From NCBI GenBank assembly GCA_013362295.1, contig JABFWJ010000118.1, positions 1-5,099 of the forward strand: DNA of 5,099 nt, in the 5' to 3' direction. Below the pieces are notes generated by a model. It was not told the origin of the DNA. It was given only the letters and a program-made list of their open reading frames with translations, and ran no database searches. This document shows positions 4,990 through 5,099 of the stretch, piece after piece (within the stretch, counting starts at the first letter, position 1; each line of letters begins with the position of its first letter). The stretch comes from Thermoleophilia bacterium. GTDB taxonomy: Bacteria; Actinomycetota; Thermoleophilia; Gaiellales; Gaiellaceae. Made by a program: the position numbers and the translations under genes.

Positions 4990-5099
4990 TAGGTTGACGC
5001 GAGCTCGCGCTCGCGCTTGCGCCGTGACGCGGCGGTCGCGCGCTTCGACGCGGAGAGCTCCACCTTGCGCAGCCGCACCGACCTGGGCGTCACCTCGAC
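4989..5099 (-). CDS. typA: C-terminal end of ribosome-associated GTPase TypA/BipA, cut by window
   Basis: Only the last 36 codons and the TAG stop (4989-4991) are present; the gene runs off the right edge. The visible start VEVTPRSVRLRKVEL matches the highly conserved end of TypA/BipA, which in E. coli reads VEVTPTSIRIRKRHL and is followed by a variable basic tail. Here the tail is also basic (KRATAASRRKRERELAST). TypA is a translation-factor-like GTPase that binds 70S ribosomes and aids assembly and stress growth; the GTPase domain is outside the window. By hand count 34 of 36 codons end in G or C. The recognition rests on this short block alone, so a different protein with a similar tail is possible but unlikely. 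Confidence 0.82.
   Translation of the reverse strand, partial: VEVTPRSVRLRKVELSASKRATAASRRKRERELAST

Noticed and set aside
4950..4993. GGTTCACC and nearby inverted repeats as part of a tRNA
   Set aside because: No acceptor stem, anticodon arm or CCA end can be built around it on either strand.

Overview
The window is about 5.1 kb of very GC-rich bacterial DNA, with nearly every third codon position G or C. Short intergenic gaps, GTG starts and 4-bp stop/start overlaps point to a high-GC soil-type bacterium. The glycine decarboxylase is split into separate alpha and beta subunits, unlike the single-chain GcvP of Streptomyces or E. coli. Together with the protein flavour this suggests a deep-branching Actinomycetota such as Thermoleophilia (Gaiella/Solirubrobacter-like), but that assignment is inference and could be wrong.

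Layout. Positions 1-2718 (+) hold the end of a glycine cleavage operon: gcvPA, cut by the window edge, and a complete gcvPB joined by a GTGA overlap. Facing it on the minus strand is a small single-domain cupin gene (2752-3150). A 34-bp divergent gap separates the cupin from a plus-strand pair joined by an ATGA overlap: an aldo/keto reductase (3185-4162) and methionine-R-sulfoxide reductase msrB (4159-4572). At the right edge, minus strand, lies the last 36 codons of a gene recognisable as typA/bipA (4989-5099).

The stretch between msrB and typA (4573-4988) has no full-size gene but is not empty. It holds a 42-codon proline-rich ORF (23 Pro) right behind msrB and in its frame. It also holds a 25-codon minus-strand ORF with a good ribosome binding site and almost pure G/C third positions. 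A 13-bp hairpin between the two small ORFs looks like a shared terminator. An 18-bp perfect palindrome overlaps the stop codon of the 25-codon ORF, and several shorter inverted repeats lie upstream of it.

How the genes fit together. GcvPA and GcvPB form the P-protein that decarboxylates glycine with PLP and hands the aminomethyl group to lipoylated H-protein. The AKR and MsrB are a plausible NADPH/thioredoxin-linked carbonyl and sulfoxide repair pair; this link rests only on co-transcription geometry. The cupin has no assignable substrate and lacks the usual second-motif metal ligand. The main genes are ordinary housekeeping or stress genes. The parts most worth a second look are the two mini-ORFs and structured elements in 4573-4988.
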